A stretch of 64,000 nt of DNA from Farysia itapuensis (Eukaryota; Basidiomycota; Ustilaginomycetes; Ustilaginales; Ustilaginaceae), in contig JALBYC010000010.1 in assembly GCA_023212645.1 (NCBI GenBank), positions 62,001 to 126,000 of the forward strand, given 5' to 3'. A model generated the notes under the pieces. The model saw only the letters and a list, made by a program, of their open reading frames with translations. It made no database searches and was not told the DNA's origin. The position numbers and the translations under genes were made by a program. Below, piece after piece: positions 27,882 to 37,957 of this stretch (the stretch's first letter is position 1; each line of letters begins with the position of its first letter).

Positions 27882-30606
27882 AATGTGCTGTTCACCAACA
27901 TGAGATAAAAACGACTTTTAGGAGCAAGCGAAAGAGCTCTCTTACACACGTCTTTCTGATTGTTCAAGTGCTGACTTATCGCGAAGCCAATATGTAAGAA
28001 AACGCTTAGCTCACCCTGTACCAAAGCTGAACCCGGTCAATGTGACAGGCCCGCCCGCTATTCAAGCGACGGACGTCACGAAGCACTGTAGAGCCGAATG
28101 CAGCAAATTTCAAGGCTGCCAGTACTAGCTTCAGCTCAACGCCAGCATGAGAAGACAGACATTCACTAGACGTAAATAATCGGCCTGTCGGAATTTGTCG
28201 CCAAGGTGAAGGCCAGTCGCAGGGCATCCTGAGCATAAGAGACAGGGCAGGTCGACCGCATCGACAACGCATGCAACGCAAACGCGTTTTGGCCAATATA
28301 GACGGACACATGCAAAATGCAATGTCAGCATACTTAGAGGCTCGTTTCAATTCTACGCCTGTCTGTCGTAGTTAGTGTGCGCCTTTGACAACGTGAGAAG
28401 CGACGTGCACGGCGACATAAAAGCAATGTGCCATGATAAACACGACTCCCTTGAAGTGAAGCACGAAGGCGTGTGATGGTCGTCAAAGCCGGCTGATGGA
28501 GTAACAGACGCAGGTCACGAGATTGTGTCTCTTTGAAGGTTGACCCCTACGGTCTGATTGGGCTCTCGTTCTGCTTCGAGCGTTGGCGCTGGGAATATAT
28601 TGAGCCATTCACTGCCTGATCGAGCAAATTTGTGTCTTGCGCGACACTAATGATTCCAAGAGATTGTAGGCGACGCTTCGCTACGTCCCTCTGAGCAGTG
28701 AGTATTGACCCAACCAGTTGCAGATATTCTGCGAGCTTCTTTGGGTCTTAGGATGCCAGACAGTGCTGGACATAGGTTATCATATCATGGCCGTTGGCCA
28801 TGTGTAAAGAAAGGTCAGGCTAGAGGCGAGCCCTATGTGGTCAGGCAACTGCTCGGCAGGGTTTTGTGGTTGTTTCTGAAGGCGGTCTCAACATGACGTG
28901 AGAAGTGCAGACATGACTGTTTGTGTATCTGCCAAACGCCTATACCTATTGTCATACACCATAGCAATTTTCTGTCTTCTTTCTTCGAAAGCAAACAAGA
29001 TAATGTGATAGGGCAGAAGAGTATTGTGGTTGACAACCTGAGAGAAGACCCCTTAGATACTTCGCTGAGCAAATTGGCAGTGATTCTTCGATAAAGAATG
29101 CCGACATCTTATCGAGATTCCCGCACAATATCCTACCTACTCGCGAAACATAGAGCAGATGAGAGTACACTCCGTCCGACAGGTCTCTATTTCCCACGCA
29201 CTTACCAAGCAAGAACTGGAACCCGAGGACGGAACTGTCTCTTCTTGGCAATACCTCAGAGTAATAGCGTAAAAATCACCGGTATACTAAGGAAGCGTTC
29301 AATTGACCACTATATCCAGCGAGGGGAAGTATGAGCACTTGTTAGGATGGTTCATTCAGCAACAATGCTGGAGGAAGACACGATAGCTTGAGCCAAGGTT
29401 GCCAGCCACACCTGACACGAACTTCACATTACCGATGCTGGAGCATGACTGACTGCCGCGCTACGACACGATGGGCTCAACAGCAGATCAGGTCAGCACC
29501 CACTCGCACTCCATATGGTGAGCTCCTAGGTAAAAGATTCCCGTGGTGACTTTTCGCAGATGTCCGCGTTCATTAGCCATGGATACAGCGTTGTGAAGCA
29601 GAGGCCTGTTATCAGTCATGAATAAATTAATCTACACGTGTAATTAGCACAGGGGCTTACCGGCAATATGATACCCGCGAGCGGACAACTTTCAAAGCAA
29701 GAGACTTCGGTCATCTGCAGTAAATTTGACTGGTCGAAGCTGCGAGTCATCCCGCTTCAGGATCGGAACGTTGAGGTGGTTCTCAAAAGCCTGCAAAGTT
29801 TCGTCTAATTTGATGCCGATAAAGATTGCTTAATAGTGGACACAGGCAGTCCACGTAGTCCGTGCTGTTTCGGTAATAGGTTCGATGCGCAGTGCTGCTC
29901 TGTGACTCTAGACTCGCTATCACGATGTTAAGATTTTGCGATTTTTGGTCGCCTTTGGTAACTTCCCTGCAGAAAACACCTCCTGCCCAAAACACGCGGA
30001 AAATATCATTATCTTAGCTCAGTGCGCCCAAGCTGTCTGACTCTGAGTGGATCATATCGAGACAAGCAGTCATTGTGATTGTGCCGACCACCCTCCGATG
30101 CGGGGCAAAAGTCCTTTACGGAGATCAGCGGGGGAAGGATTCCCGGAACGAGCGATATTAGATTTGCGAGACCCCGTTTTTGCAACACTGGGAAAATTAC
30201 CGATGAACATGCGCGCAAATGGTACCCTCGTGCCTGTTTGTGCAGTCAGATAAGCGGAGGTCAGTCATTCGATTCACATCTGTTTGCCAGTATGGGTCCA
30301 ATGAGAGTGGCTTGTAGTCAAGCATCTGAGACCGGTGGATGTGGGGCCCCTGCCGGGATGCACCTCTCCTTTGCCGACCTTAGGTACGATGCATGGAGTC
30401 TTTCGGCAATCTGTTTCGACGCTACGCGTCGCCCTGCTGGCACACCATCTGTGTCCCTTTGACTCATGACCCCGCACATTATTGGGTCCAGGACCCTCCC
30501 GTCAATGTTCATGTCTGTGTATATAATAGAGCAGACTTAGGGCCGCATATCTAGATTTTCTGCATCCACACAACGACCCGTTCAAACTCACACTCTCTGA
30601 ATCACG
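27882..30606. other. 2.7-kb gene-poor, AT-richer region
   Basis: The longest stretch without a gene in the window. It looks less GC-rich than its neighbours and only short open frames (<115 codons) occur, none with a recognisable domain. A CATGGCC/GGCCATG inverted repeat with a 3-nt spacer lies near 28787-28803. The last 600 bp form the transporter promoter. I found no LTR pair, terminal inverted repeat or RNA gene by eye. Confidence 0.5.
30100..30528 (+). promoter_or_regulatory. Sugar transporter promoter with Mig1/Cre1-like sites and TATA box
   Basis: SYGGRG-type cores (the Mig1/CreA consensus) occur at 30100-30105 (GCGGGG), 30129-30134 (GCGGGG), 30341-30346 (GTGGGG) and 30470-30475 (CCCCGC, reverse). 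A TATATAATA box lies at 30520-30528, about 80 bp before the ATG. Together they suggest a regulated, glucose-repressible promoter; this is inference from motifs. Confidence 0.5.
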
Positions 30607-32328
30607 ATGAGGCACAACGCTGCTTATCTCGAAGGCCAAGATGTGGTTCGTATCGAGAAAAACGAGATTGAACGCATCCAGCAAGAATTTGGCGCCGACC
30701 ATGACGACGTTGTGGCTGGTGCCAAGGCGGCTGCCAACTACGATCTTGAGGACTTGGGAGTCGTTGCCGCCTTCCGCAAGCACTGGAAGGCCGCCCTCTG
30801 GAGCATGGGTCTTTCATTGGCTCTTGTGATGGAAGGATACGACGTAGTTGTGATCAACAGTTTCTACGGCTCCAACGCCTTTATCAAGTCCTTCGGTACT
30901 CAGCTTGCCAACGGTGACCGCGTTATCACTGCCCCTTGGCAAACAGGTCTCTCCAACTCGGCCCTGGTCGGTGAGGTCATTGGTCTGCTTGCCAACGGTT
31001 GGGCTTCCGAACGCTTCGGATACCGCCGCACCTACATGTTCTTCATGGCCATGATGACCGTCACTATCTTCACCCCTGTCTTTGCCAACTCGCTCCCTGC
31101 CCTCTCCGCTGGTGAAGTTCTCATGGGTATTCCTTGGGGTGCTTTCCAAACCCTGACTACCGCCTATGCCGCCGAAATCTGCCCCATCATGCTTCGACAC
31201 TACATGACTTCTTTTGTCTGCTTCTGCTGGGGTCTTGGCATCTTTATCAGCTCTTGTGTTGTCCGAGGCACCCTCAACATGAACGGAGAGTGGGCCTGGC
31301 GACTTCCCTTTGCCCTTCAGTGGGTCTGGCCTGTTCCGTTGGCCATCCTTGCCTTCTTTGCTCCAGAATCTCCATGGTACCTTATCCGAAAGGGTCGCGA
31401 CGAGGAGGCTAAGGCTGCTCTTCGACAGATGCAGACACGAAATGGTGGTGAAGGCGAATCCCACATCGAGAACCAGATCAAGTTCATGAAGCACACCAAC
31501 GCTCTTGAAAAGGCCGAGACCGAAGGCGCTTCCTACATCCAGTGTTTCCAGGGCACCAACGCACGCCGATCCTTGATCGTCATGGTTGCTTACTCGCTCC
31601 AGTGGTGGTGTGGAAACCCGCTCATGTCTTACGCTGTCACCTTCTACAGACGTGCCGGTCTCTCGCAGAACAACGCCTTCAACTTGAACATTGTTATGAA
31701 CACAACCTACATGATTGGCACATGCACCAGTTGGTTCCTGATGCGCATCATGGGTCGACGAACTCTTTACCTCCTCGGATGCGCTTTCTGCTGCCTTCAC
31801 CTTACACTTATCGGCACTCTTGGATTCTTCAACAGCACATCCATCAGCTGGGCCATCGGCTCTCTGCTCATTACTTTTGCGCTCTTCTACAACTTCACCA
31901 TCGGCCCCGTCTGCTATCCCATTGTGGCTGAGCTGCCTTCCAGTCGTCTTCGCTCCAAGTCGATCGTGCTGGCTCGACTCACCTACGTCCTCACTGGTCT
32001 GATCACCAACACTCTGACACCTCGAATCTTGTCGCCCGATGCATGGAACTGGGGCGCAAAGGGCGCCTTCCTCTACCTCGGAACCTGCACAATCCTCGCC
32101 GTCTTCTTCTTCTTCTACCTCCCCGAGACTAAGGACAGGACCTACGCCGAAATCGACGAACTGTTCGCTCAAAAGGTCTCGGCACGCAAATTCTCGTCCA
32201 CCAAGACCGACTTGTACCACCAGTCCAGCAGTGGCACCCACTCGCCCGACCAAGGTCTCCACAAGTCCAAGTCCGCCGACGAGAAGATGTCCGACGACGG
32301 CGTCAATGTCCTCACCCACGATGCATGA
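30607..32328 (+). CDS. MFS sugar transporter, alpha-glucoside/maltose permease type
   Basis: Single exon, 573 aa with about 12 hydrophobic helices. Sugar-porter signatures are present: ASERFGYRRTYM between TM2 and TM3, PESPWYLIRKGR after TM6, LMRIMGRRTLY between TM8 and TM9, and LPETKDRTYAEIDELF after TM12. The first helix VMEGYDVVVINSFYG is typical of fungal alpha-glucoside:H+ symporters, so maltose, sucrose or a similar glucoside is a likely substrate. Smut sucrose transporters such as Srt1 belong to this broad family, but orthology cannot be claimed. Cytosolic N- and C-terminal tails are Ser/Lys-rich. Codons strongly favour C-ending forms, suggesting high expression. It stands alone beside the gene-poor stretch. 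Confidence 0.88.
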   Translation: MRHNAAYLEGQDVVRIEKNEIERIQQEFGADHDDVVAGAKAAANYDLEDLGVVAAFRKHWKAALWSMGLSLALVMEGYDVVVINSFYGSNAFIKSFGTQLANGDRVITAPWQTGLSNSALVGEVIGLLANGWASERFGYRRTYMFFMAMMTVTIFTPVFANSLPALSAGEVLMGIPWGAFQTLTTAYAAEICPIMLRHYMTSFVCFCWGLGIFISSCVVRGTLNMNGEWAWRLPFALQWVWPVPLAILAFFAPESPWYLIRKGRDEEAKAALRQMQTRNGGEGESHIENQIKFMKHTNALEKAETEGASYIQCFQGTNARRSLIVMVAYSLQWWCGNPLMSYAVTFYRRAGLSQNNAFNLNIVMNTTYMIGTCTSWFLMRIMGRRTLYLLGCAFCCLHLTLIGTLGFFNSTSISWAIGSLLITFALFYNFTIGPVCYPIVAELPSSRLRSKSIVLARLTYVLTGLITNTLTPRILSPDAWNWGAKGAFLYLGTCTILAVFFFFYLPETKDRTYAEIDELFAQKVSARKFSSTKTDLYHQSSSGTHSPDQGLHKSKSADEKMSDDGVNVLTHDA

Positions 32329-32498
32329 CTTTCCCCGACCACTGGTTCATGTTCCAGCATACCTAGCTTGTACGCTCTCTCTTCTATAGCCTGAACTGGT
32401 AGCATGGATATAATGTCTTTAGTCCATTTCGCGAGTCTTGTGCATGATCTACTCTCACGTAATGTTGGACAGCCGCGCTGAGTGAGCGGAATGACACG

Positions 32499-35400
32499 TT
32501 AATGATGGCGACACGCTTGTTCGAGCTTCTCGAGCAACTCGTGGGAGTAACTTGGTGGTGACTGACGGAACAGACGAAGAACATCGCGGTCGCGTTTCCT
32601 ACACTTGGACTCGGCATGTCGCTGCTCGACATCGCCCGAAATGCGCTGAGCACTGGTCAAAATGTCGGACGGCAGACCGGCCAACCGCGCACAATGTACG
32701 CCGAAACTCTTTGAGGCGATTCCGCGCCTGAGTTTGTAGAGAAATTGAATGTCCTTTGATCCGTCCTCGGCTGACGGCGTCTCGGTGAATGCCATGTGAT
32801 AATTGCGTATTAGGCCGGGGTACTTTGCTTCCAGATCTCCGAGCTGGAAATAGTGGCTGATAAAGACCGTGCTCGGCATGCTAGGAAGCTGGAGCAGATA
32901 CTCGAGCACACCCTGTGCAATGCACAAGCCATCATAGGTGCTCGTGCCTCGACCTAATTCGTCAAGAATGACCAGACTTTTGCCAGTCACGCCCTTGAGG
33001 ATTTCGGCGGTTTCTTGAACTTCGACCATGAACGTGCTTTTGCCGGCAAACATGGCATCTGTCGCGCCCATGCGCACAAAAATACCATCCGAGCACGAAA
33101 GCCTTGCATAAGAAGCGGGAACATAACACCCAATCTGTGCCATTATAGCTGTCAAACCAAGGGTGCGGGCAAAGGACGACTTTCCACCCATATTGCAGCC
33201 TGTCAGCAAGATCGACTTGGACGAGCTCTGCGAGAGAAAGACATCGTTGGGTATATAGGGCGTCGGGTTGACAACCTCAAGGATCGGATGTCGCATGCCT
33301 CGAATCTCGATCTCGTGCTCTGGAGCTGTGGAGAACGTTGGGCGGGAGTATCCAGGCGTCGCAGCGAGGCTGGCAAAGCATACCAACACGTCCAGCACCG
33401 CTAAGCTCATGATGACGTTGCGCAGCACCAAGTAATTATTGTGGCAGATGTCGCCAACAAATTCGGCAAAGGCGGTCTTAGCTGCGGCATCGCGCGTCTC
33501 GATATACTGGTCGCGAAGCTTGGTGAGTTTCAGCACCTCGGGCGTGTGGAAACGAACATAAGTTTTGGTAGCGCTGATCCGAAGCCAGTCGACCGGTACC
33601 TTTTTGGCATCGGCGACACGTACTTCGACAAGGTATTCATTTTCAGCTATCTTGACGTAATCGAGGCTGGGCCTTTTCAGCTCCTTTCGAAGATAACGGA
33701 GGTGGTCTCGTAGCTGCGTTTCTACGACGGCAATGTTGTCCTTGGCCTCTTGGATTGCTGGAAATCGATCTGGGTCCACATAGAGATCCGCATAGTTGTT
33801 GGCACGCAGCTCTTTGATCGACAATTGATTGAGATAGTGCTGAACAGGTTTTTTCCCTGCGGACAGATTGAGGATATGATCCTCCAAGAACGGCGCTTTG
33901 AAGTTCCAGCACTTTCGTTCCTCCGGCTTGAACTCCTGCGTGACGTGGTTGAGATTGAGAAGAACGGTTGCCAGCTCACTAGGTGTTACGCGACCGTATA
34001 CCATTCGGGCCAAGCCGCGTTCCAGATCTTGAAGACCTTGAAGTAGACTCGGCAGCGAGCGTAAGACGTAGCTTCGACCTTCTAATATGGCTTGAACTGC
34101 GTCCAGACGAGTTTCGAGAGCGTCGATGACCGTCAATGGTTTGGCCAGCCAATTGCGCAGCATTCGCTTTCCCATGCTCGTCTTACACTTGTTGAGCATC
34201 CAGAACAAACTACCCTTCTCCTGATGGGAATCGGCTGATCGAAAGATCTCAAGGTTGGCAAGAGTATTGCTGTTGAGTAGCATCGTGGTGCGGGAGGAGA
34301 ACGAGTGAAAGTTGGTGGACAGCGTGCAGATACTTTCCAAATTGAAAGACTGCAAATGCTGGATGATCTGCGCGAGAGCGATGAGAGCAAGGTGCGGCAG
34401 ATTGAGCACCATTGCGAGAACCGAGCCGGCGTCATCGCTTGTACTTGTGGACGATGAGTCAGCAGCTGGTGAGGCTGCCTTGTAGAAGGCAGTCACTGCT
34501 TCAAGAGCCTGTTTATAGTCTGGCTTAAAGTTGAGCCGCTCAATACGGATGCTGCCATCGCCACCTTGGCCGAGCATGTGGGTGACGACTTTTTCCGTAG
34601 GCCTGGTGAGACTGGCCGGTATGAGCACTTCGGCGGGCGTCAGATGCGAGATGCGCGTCTCGAGCTCGCTGCGTGTGAAAGTGTCGGAAAAGGCATCATA
34701 GGTGATGTTGCCTGTGTTGACTTCGACACTGACAAGACCAAAGGCGACTCGGTCATCCTTACCGTTGCCTCCTTCGGACTGTTCGACAATCGCCATGAGC
34801 GCTTTTGGTTGAGTAGTCGGCTCTAGCCCACCGTCGTCATCTGACAAGCTGAGATCGTCGATCCAAGTGGCAGGGGTGTAGAGCGCAGTCAGCTTGCGTT
34901 CAAAGGGGGTATATGCATTCTTGGACGCTGCTTTGAGCGCTCTCGTCTCGATCTGGCGCACGACCCCTACCTTGTAGCCAAGAGAAATGAGCTTTCTGCA
35001 GTGAACAGGTAAGCGGCCGAGGGGAATCATGGCGGTATAGAAGCTACGTTCGGGAAAACACATGATGTTGAGTTCCTTGGAGGCAGTGCGAGCATCTTCG
35101 CCATAGAACTTGAACTTGTAGCCAACCTCGATGATGAGCAGTACACCTGGGTATTGGGCTTTCAGCTCCAAGATCTGTTTTTCCATGGGAGTATAGGTGA
35201 CGGAAGACTCCTTGTCTTTACCTTTGGCGAGGCCATTGGAGCTGCTGCGATCTGCAGAAGCTGAAGTGAAGCGCTGGAATGGATTCGAGGTCTTGGGCTC
35301 TGCAGGTGCACTAGCCTGTTCGTCGATCTCTTCGTCATCTTCGACGACTATTGGACGAATGTCTGGCTCTATGCTGTGATTGAGCTCATCCCTCGCTCGC

Positions 35401-35711
35401 CGATCGATGACAAAGTCTGGGCCAAGCAGCCTCTTCTTGAAGGCCTCGTGCCTCGCTTCGTTGCCGCTTGCTCGTTGACTGGGTGTCTGCGAGTCGGAGT
35501 CGGCAGCACTTGGCTGAGAGTAGCGCCACTGGGTCATGCCCTTGATGGTCTCCCTGCGAGACTGGTCATTCTCCACGACCTTCTGACGTTTTGCTGGGGG
35601 AGGTGCGGTGGAAGAAGCCGGCTTGGATGGTTTCGGGGTAGAGCCAGGTTTCGGCTTGAAGAAAGAGCTTATAGTTGCCTGCCCCTGCGGCTTTTGAGAG
35701 GGTGCAGGCAT
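32499..35711 (-). CDS. MSH3: DNA mismatch repair protein Msh3
   Basis: Single exon, 1070 aa from the first in-frame ATG at 35711. A PCNA-binding PIP-box QATISSFF lies at residues 11-18. The MutS mismatch-binding domain opens with TPMEKQILELKAQYPGVLLIIEVGYKFKFYGEDA, where Msh3 has a KF in place of the Phe-x-Glu typical of Msh6. Connector, lever and clamp domains follow. The ATPase has Walker A TGCNMGGKSS near 835 and Walker B LVILDELGRGTSTYDG near 912. With Msh2 it would form MutS-beta, which repairs insertion/deletion loops in the nucleus. The protein appears full length. It shares a 144-bp divergent promoter with BET2. Confidence 0.93.
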   Translation of the reverse strand: MPAPSQKPQGQATISSFFKPKPGSTPKPSKPASSTAPPPAKRQKVVENDQSRRETIKGMTQWRYSQPSAADSDSQTPSQRASGNEARHEAFKKRLLGPDFVIDRRARDELNHSIEPDIRPIVVEDDEEIDEQASAPAEPKTSNPFQRFTSASADRSSSNGLAKGKDKESSVTYTPMEKQILELKAQYPGVLLIIEVGYKFKFYGEDARTASKELNIMCFPERSFYTAMIPLGRLPVHCRKLISLGYKVGVVRQIETRALKAASKNAYTPFERKLTALYTPATWIDDLSLSDDDGGLEPTTQPKALMAIVEQSEGGNGKDDRVAFGLVSVEVNTGNITYDAFSDTFTRSELETRISHLTPAEVLIPASLTRPTEKVVTHMLGQGGDGSIRIERLNFKPDYKQALEAVTAFYKAASPAADSSSTSTSDDAGSVLAMVLNLPHLALIALAQIIQHLQSFNLESICTLSTNFHSFSSRTTMLLNSNTLANLEIFRSADSHQEKGSLFWMLNKCKTSMGKRMLRNWLAKPLTVIDALETRLDAVQAILEGRSYVLRSLPSLLQGLQDLERGLARMVYGRVTPSELATVLLNLNHVTQEFKPEERKCWNFKAPFLEDHILNLSAGKKPVQHYLNQLSIKELRANNYADLYVDPDRFPAIQEAKDNIAVVETQLRDHLRYLRKELKRPSLDYVKIAENEYLVEVRVADAKKVPVDWLRISATKTYVRFHTPEVLKLTKLRDQYIETRDAAAKTAFAEFVGDICHNNYLVLRNVIMSLAVLDVLVCFASLAATPGYSRPTFSTAPEHEIEIRGMRHPILEVVNPTPYIPNDVFLSQSSSKSILLTGCNMGGKSSFARTLGLTAIMAQIGCYVPASYARLSCSDGIFVRMGATDAMFAGKSTFMVEVQETAEILKGVTGKSLVILDELGRGTSTYDGLCIAQGVLEYLLQLPSMPSTVFISHYFQLGDLEAKYPGLIRNYHMAFTETPSAEDGSKDIQFLYKLRRGIASKSFGVHCARLAGLPSDILTSAQRISGDVEQRHAESKCRKRDRDVLRLFRQSPPSYSHELLEKLEQACRHH

Positions 35712-35855
35712 GCTCAGCGACGAGGCATGACAGGACAAGCTGAGTGGCGGAAAGTGGGGACGGTGTGAGAGTCTGACTAAAACCGCCGTTTGGCTCGCCT
35801 GTCAAAAAAGTAACACTTTCGACCCCTCAACCGTCGATCACTAACACCACCGAGC

Positions 35856-37214
35856 ATGTCGTCAGACAGCCCCGCAAGGCTGCTCGTACCACTGCATGTG
35901 GCCTTCATAGAAGCGCTGGACAAGAAGCGCGACTCGCTTGCCTATCACCTGACCACACATCTGCGTATGAATGGAGTCTATTGGGGCTTGACTGCGCTGG
36001 AAATCTTGGGAAGACCTGAAGTGCTGGATCGACAAGCCCTGATCGACTTCGTCATCAGCTGCTGGAACGACGAGACAGGTGAGTGTGGCTTCTCCGACGT
36101 AATAGCTCTGACGCTCGCTGACAAGTTTTGTCAATAGGCGGCTTTGGCTCCTTCCCTGGCCACGACGCCCACATTCACAGCACATTGTCGGCAATCCAGG
36201 TCTTGGCCATCAAGGACGCCCTGGATGAGTTAGACAAGCGCAACTTACGCCAAAGACTTGTCCAATGTAAGTTTTGCTGCGTGTTCAAAGTCCACTGTGA
36301 TACTGAACGCGTCTTTGCGAACAGTCATTCTTGCGCAGCAGCTGCCGAATGGCGCCTTTCAGGGAGATCAATGGGGCGAGACAGACACGCGCTTCATGTA
36401 CTGCGCCGTATCGGCTCTTGCCCACCTGGGAGCTTTAGACCTCCTGGACACCAGTCTCACTGTGGATTACATTGTTTCGTGCCACAATACGGACGGAGGA
36501 TTTGGCACCGGCTTAGGAGCAGAGTCACACGCAGCACAAGGTAAGAGTCAGACATTGCCACTCAATGGGCCGAGATCACTGATTCTGTTTCCGCACCAAA
36601 GTATGGGTTTGCGTGGGGACCCTGTCAATACTACAGGCGCTGGATCGCATAGACCGGGACAAAGTCGGGTGGTGGCTTTCGGAAAGACAGCTGCCAAACG
36701 GAGGGCTCAATGGTCGTCCACAAAAGATGGAAGATGTAAGTCTCGATTCAAGGTGCTAGGGGTCAACAGGCCGTCTAAAATGTTGCGTGAAACAGGTATG
36801 CTATAGTTGGTGGGTGTTGTCGACACTCAGTGTGATTGGACGTTTGCACTGGATCAACGCCAAGAAGCTGTCTCGGTTCATCCTAGCTGCGCAGGTATGT
36901 ACGCAGACATCCTCACGGGAGACTGCTCGAGACTGACATTTTTGTGTCCAACAGGATCCTGAAGAAGGAGGGATTGCCGATCGTCCAGACAATGTGACGG
37001 ACGTTTTCCACACTGTCTTTGGTTGCGCAGGTATGTGTTGACGGAAGAGTCGTCGTGGTTGGCATGGGACTGACACGAGATTGCAGGTTTGTCACTGCTC
37101 GGCTTCCCCGGGCTACAGCCGGTGGATCCAACATACTGCATGCCGACCAGGGTGACCCAAGCGCTGTCTATCGATCGACCACATCAGACTGTTCCGCCAC
37201 TAGAGTGGGACTAG
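35856..37214 (+). CDS. BET2: Rab geranylgeranyltransferase beta subunit
   Basis: Seven exons by my splicing: 35856-36078, 36138-36266, 36325-36540, 36602-36735, 36796-36894, 36955-37030 and 37087-37214. Six introns of 56-61 nt give 334 aa, with every phase closing. Prenyltransferase-type helical repeats with GGFG(S/T) motifs are seen ([30 protein letters not shown]). Zinc ligands match the family: Asp and Cys in [13 protein letters not shown] and His in DVFHTVFG. The enzyme adds geranylgeranyl groups to Rab GTPase C-termini with the alpha subunit and the REP escort protein. Length equals that of yeast Bet2 (about 325). It is the most intron-rich gene in the window. Confidence 0.93.
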
Positions 37215-37307
37215 CTTTGCTAAGGTCTATACGCCGGCTCGAAGATAGTTTGTCTGAGAATCTGTGTGTCAGTGGCTGAGAAGCAAGAGAAAGGGAGCGC
37301 GAACTAC

Positions 37308-37865
37308 TTACTCTGGTTGAATGGAAAAGTTGCGACCGTTGGCTCGGATGGTGACTTTGTTGGTGTCACGGGGGAGGGCCTTGCGCATATCGTAGCCATC
37401 TTCATCGCCGCCATTCGACGCACCACTGTGGTAGTACTCTTTGACCTTTCGGTAGACGTCGTAGCCAAAGCCTTCGTACATCTTGACGGCATTCGTGTTG
37501 CTTGGTCGAACAAAGAGATCGACAAAGTAGGCACGATACACCTGATCGGATACGTTTTCAAGCAGCTGCATCATGCCATTTGCGAGTCCTAGACGGCGAT
37601 ACTCGGGCGCAACGGTAATAGCCGTGACATGTCCATGCAGCGTCGGAGACTCGGCCCGAGACGTTGGCTCGTGGCCCTCTGCTTTGCCAATGACATAACC
37701 CATGGTGCGACCTGACTGCGGCGCAGTCTGTATAAAGGACAAGTCAGGCCATTGCGCTAGATAGGAAAGGTAGAAGGAGATGGTGTAGGTCTCGGTCCAG
37801 TGATCGAGGTTGACATTGTTGAACTTGAACAGATCCGTTGCTCGAAACGGGCGTAGCAACGACAT
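37308..37865 (-). CDS. NAT3: NatB catalytic subunit Naa20 (Nat3)
   Basis: 185 aa as a single exon. MSLLRPFRATDLFKFNNVNLDHWTETY is the NatB N-terminus. The GNAT core has VTAITVAPEYRRLGLANGMM (acetyl-CoA loop RRLGLA), then FVDLFVRPSNTNAVKMYEGFGYDVYR and EDGYDMRKALPRDTNK. It acetylates nascent chains starting Met-Asp/Glu/Asn/Gln, with Naa25, at the ribosome. The stop follows ...FSIQPE directly, and the sequence there reads CAGAGTAAGT, which could be a splice donor. Family members usually end with an acidic tail after the PE, so a short extra 3' exon (using AG at about 37278-37279 or further on) is possible. It shares a 92-bp divergent promoter with the lipid phosphatase. Confidence 0.88.
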   Translation of the reverse strand: MSLLRPFRATDLFKFNNVNLDHWTETYTISFYLSYLAQWPDLSFIQTAPQSGRTMGYVIGKAEGHEPTSRAESPTLHGHVTAITVAPEYRRLGLANGMMQLLENVSDQVYRAYFVDLFVRPSNTNAVKMYEGFGYDVYRKVKEYYHSGASNGGDEDGYDMRKALPRDTNKVTIRANGRNFSIQPE

Positions 37866-37957
37866 GAGGAGGACACGAGAGACGATGAAAGTGTCAAGAA
37901 ACGCTACGCGAGCTGCACTGTCAAACTGCTAAAAATGGCTTTCCTTCTCACACTCGC

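Noticed and set aside
28006..29334. Several 60-115 codon open frames in the gene-poor island
   Set aside because: They lack domains, signal peptides and codon bias like real neighbours, and they overlap on both strands, as expected by chance.
30814..32319. About 500-codon open frame antisense to the sugar transporter
   Set aside because: It mirrors the codon bias of the transporter (C-ending codons leave few stops on the other strand). The protein is low-complexity with no transmembrane or domain pattern.
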